Below, piece by piece: positions 23,162 through 24,339 of a DNA stretch of 24,339 bases; position 1 is the stretch's first letter; each line of letters starts with the position of its first letter. The stretch spans positions 1 through 24,339 of the forward strand of contig JAEZKD010000310.1 of NCBI GenBank assembly GCA_023415655.1. The letters run 5' to 3'. Position numbers and translations under genes: made by a program. A model generated the notes under the pieces. That model saw nothing but the letters and a program-made list of their open reading frames with translations, made no database searches and was not told the origin of the DNA. The stretch is from Bacillota bacterium. Lineage in GTDB: Bacteria; Bacillota; Clostridia; Lachnospirales; Lachnospiraceae.

Positions 23162-24339
23162 ATGTTAAATAAAAAATCGGTTGATGATATCAACGTAAAA
23201 GGCAAAAGAGTTTTAGTTCGTTGTGACTTTAATGTTCCATTACAAGAAGGTAAGATTACTGACGATACTCGTCTTGTAGCTGCACTTCCTACGATCAAGA
23301 AATTAATCAACGATGGTGGTAAAGTAATTCTTTGTTCTCACCTTGGTAAACCAAAGGGAGAAGCAAAGCCAGAATTATCTTTAGCTCCAGTTGCTGTGGC
23401 TTTAGAAAAATTATTAGGACAGCCAGTGAAATTCGCAGCAGATGCTACTGTTGTTGGTGAGAATGCAAAAGCAGCAGTTGCAGCGATGAACGATGGTGAT
23501 GTTGTATTACTTGAAAACACTCGTTACAGAGCAGAAGAAACAAAGAATGGTGAAGCTTTCTCCAAAGAACTTGCTTCTTTATGTGATGTTTTCGTAAATG
23601 ATGCATTCGGTACTGCACACAGAGCACACTGCTCTAACGTTGGTGTAACTCAGTATGTTGACACTGCAGTTGTTGGTTACTTGATGCAGAAGGAAATTGA
23701 TTTCTTAGGAAATGCAGTAAACAATCCAGTACGTCCATTGGTTGCGATCTTAGGTGGTTCTAAGGTATCCTCTAAGATTTCTGTAATCAACAACCTTCTT
23801 GATAAGGTGGATACTTTAATCATCGGTGGTGGTATGGCTTATACCTTCATGAAGGCACTTGGTGAAGAAGTTGGTAAATCCTTATTAGAAGCAGACTACA
23901 TCGATTATGCAAAGGAAATGATGGCTAAAGCTGAAAAGAATGGCGTTCAGTTATTATTACCTATTGATACCGTAGTAGCAAAAGAATTCTCTAACGATGC
24001 TCCTTCCCGTGTGGTTGGCCGTGGAGAAATTGCAGCAGACGAAGAAGGTCTTGATATCGGACCTAAGACTTGCGATCTTTATGCAGATGCATTAAAGAAT
24101 GCAAAGACTGTTGTATGGAATGGACCAATGGGTGTATTCGAAATGTCTAACTTCGCAAAGGGTACAATCGCAGTAGCCCAGGCTATGGCTGATATCGATG
24201 CTACAACAATCATCGGTGGTGGTGATTCTGCAGCAGCAGTAAATCAGTTAGGCTTTGGTGACAAGATGTCCCATATTTCTACAGGTGGTGGCGCATCCTT
24301 AGAGTTCCTTGAAGGAAAAGAGCTTCCAGGTGTAGTTGC
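23162..24339 (+). CDS. pgk: Phosphoglycerate kinase, cut by the window end
   Basis: The reading frame runs from ATG 23162, 7 bases after AAAGGAG (23148-23154), to the last base of the window without a stop, giving 392 residues; the family is usually about 395-400, so only a few residues are missing. Pgk transfers phosphate from 1,3-bisphosphoglycerate to ADP. Visible signatures are GKRVLVRCDFNVPL near the N-terminus, SHLGKPKGE, ENTRYRAEE, VNDAFGTAHRAHCS, the hinge and nucleotide-binding blocks ILGGSKVSSKI, IIGGGMAYTF and VVWNGPMGVFE, and the terminal IIGGGDSAAAV and STGGGASLEFLEGKELPG. It directly follows gap, the usual glycolytic order in Clostridia. Confidence 0.97.
   Translation, partial: MLNKKSVDDINVKGKRVLVRCDFNVPLQEGKITDDTRLVAALPTIKKLINDGGKVILCSHLGKPKGEAKPELSLAPVAVALEKLLGQPVKFAADATVVGENAKAAVAAMNDGDVVLLENTRYRAEETKNGEAFSKELASLCDVFVNDAFGTAHRAHCSNVGVTQYVDTAVVGYLMQKEIDFLGNAVNNPVRPLVAILGGSKVSSKISVINNLLDKVDTLIIGGGMAYTFMKALGEEVGKSLLEADYIDYAKEMMAKAEKNGVQLLLPIDTVVAKEFSNDAPSRVVGRGEIAADEEGLDIGPKTCDLYADALKNAKTVVWNGPMGVFEMSNFAKGTIAVAQAMADIDATTIIGGGDSAAAVNQLGFGDKMSHISTGGGASLEFLEGKELPGVV

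Overview
The window looks like chromosomal DNA from a low-GC, Gram-positive, spore-forming Clostridia bacterium, most likely a member of the Lachnospiraceae. The evidence is the AT-rich sequence, strong AGGAGG-type ribosome binding sites, TTGAAA/TATAAT promoters, Firmicutes gene blocks (Asp23-fakA-recG, yicC-remA-rpoZ, gap-pgk) and a SpoVK-like ATPase. From memory the layout resembles Lachnoclostridium (Clostridium) phytofermentans, but that species guess cannot be proven here. Apart from one 46-residue gene at the left edge, every recognisable gene is on the + strand. No rRNA, tRNA, CRISPR array, insertion sequence or prophage gene is visible, and no gene-free stretch exceeds 300 bases.

Layout. 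(1) 47-187 (-): a tiny membrane protein, divergent from an Asp23-family gene and the fatty-acid kinase gene fakA (402-2458), which end at a strong terminator. (2) 2693-4729: recG, with an imperfect palindrome beside its presumed promoter. (3) 4741-14322: a probable six-gene operon with its own promoter: a SpoVK/CbbX-like AAA+ ATPase, a GT-C-like membrane protein, UDP-galactopyranose mutase (glf), a dolichol-phosphate-mannose-synthase-like GT2, a DUF2298 GT-C-like membrane protein and an MFS transporter. It reads as a galactofuranose surface-glycan module: Glf makes UDP-Galf, the GT2 may load a sugar onto a polyprenyl phosphate, and the two large membrane proteins may transfer it outside the membrane. 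(4) 14350-16161: a membrane-anchored glycerophosphodiesterase, then an isolated SPOR-domain protein. (5) 16486-18948: a metal-handling unit of two COG0523 (CobW-type) GTPases. The first carries a very Cys/His/Asp-rich insert with a fresh 63-bp tandem duplication. The second lacks the CxCC motif and appears fused to a YcgQ/DUF1980-like domain. A 14-bp perfect dyad, a promoter and a foldable leader precede them.

(6) 18959-20562: promoter, yicC, remA, rpoZ and terminator; gmk, which usually sits between remA and rpoZ, is absent. (7) 20628-21803: two tandem type I signal peptidases. (8) 21899-24339: the glycolytic genes gap and pgk (pgk is cut by the window end). The gap leader has a good promoter, a long hairpin starting at the predicted +1, a Rex-operator-like sequence inside that hairpin, and alternative downstream hairpins; a strong terminator lies between gap and pgk.

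The most interesting material is the CobW pair with its leader, the Galf/GT-C/AAA+ operon, and the gap leader.
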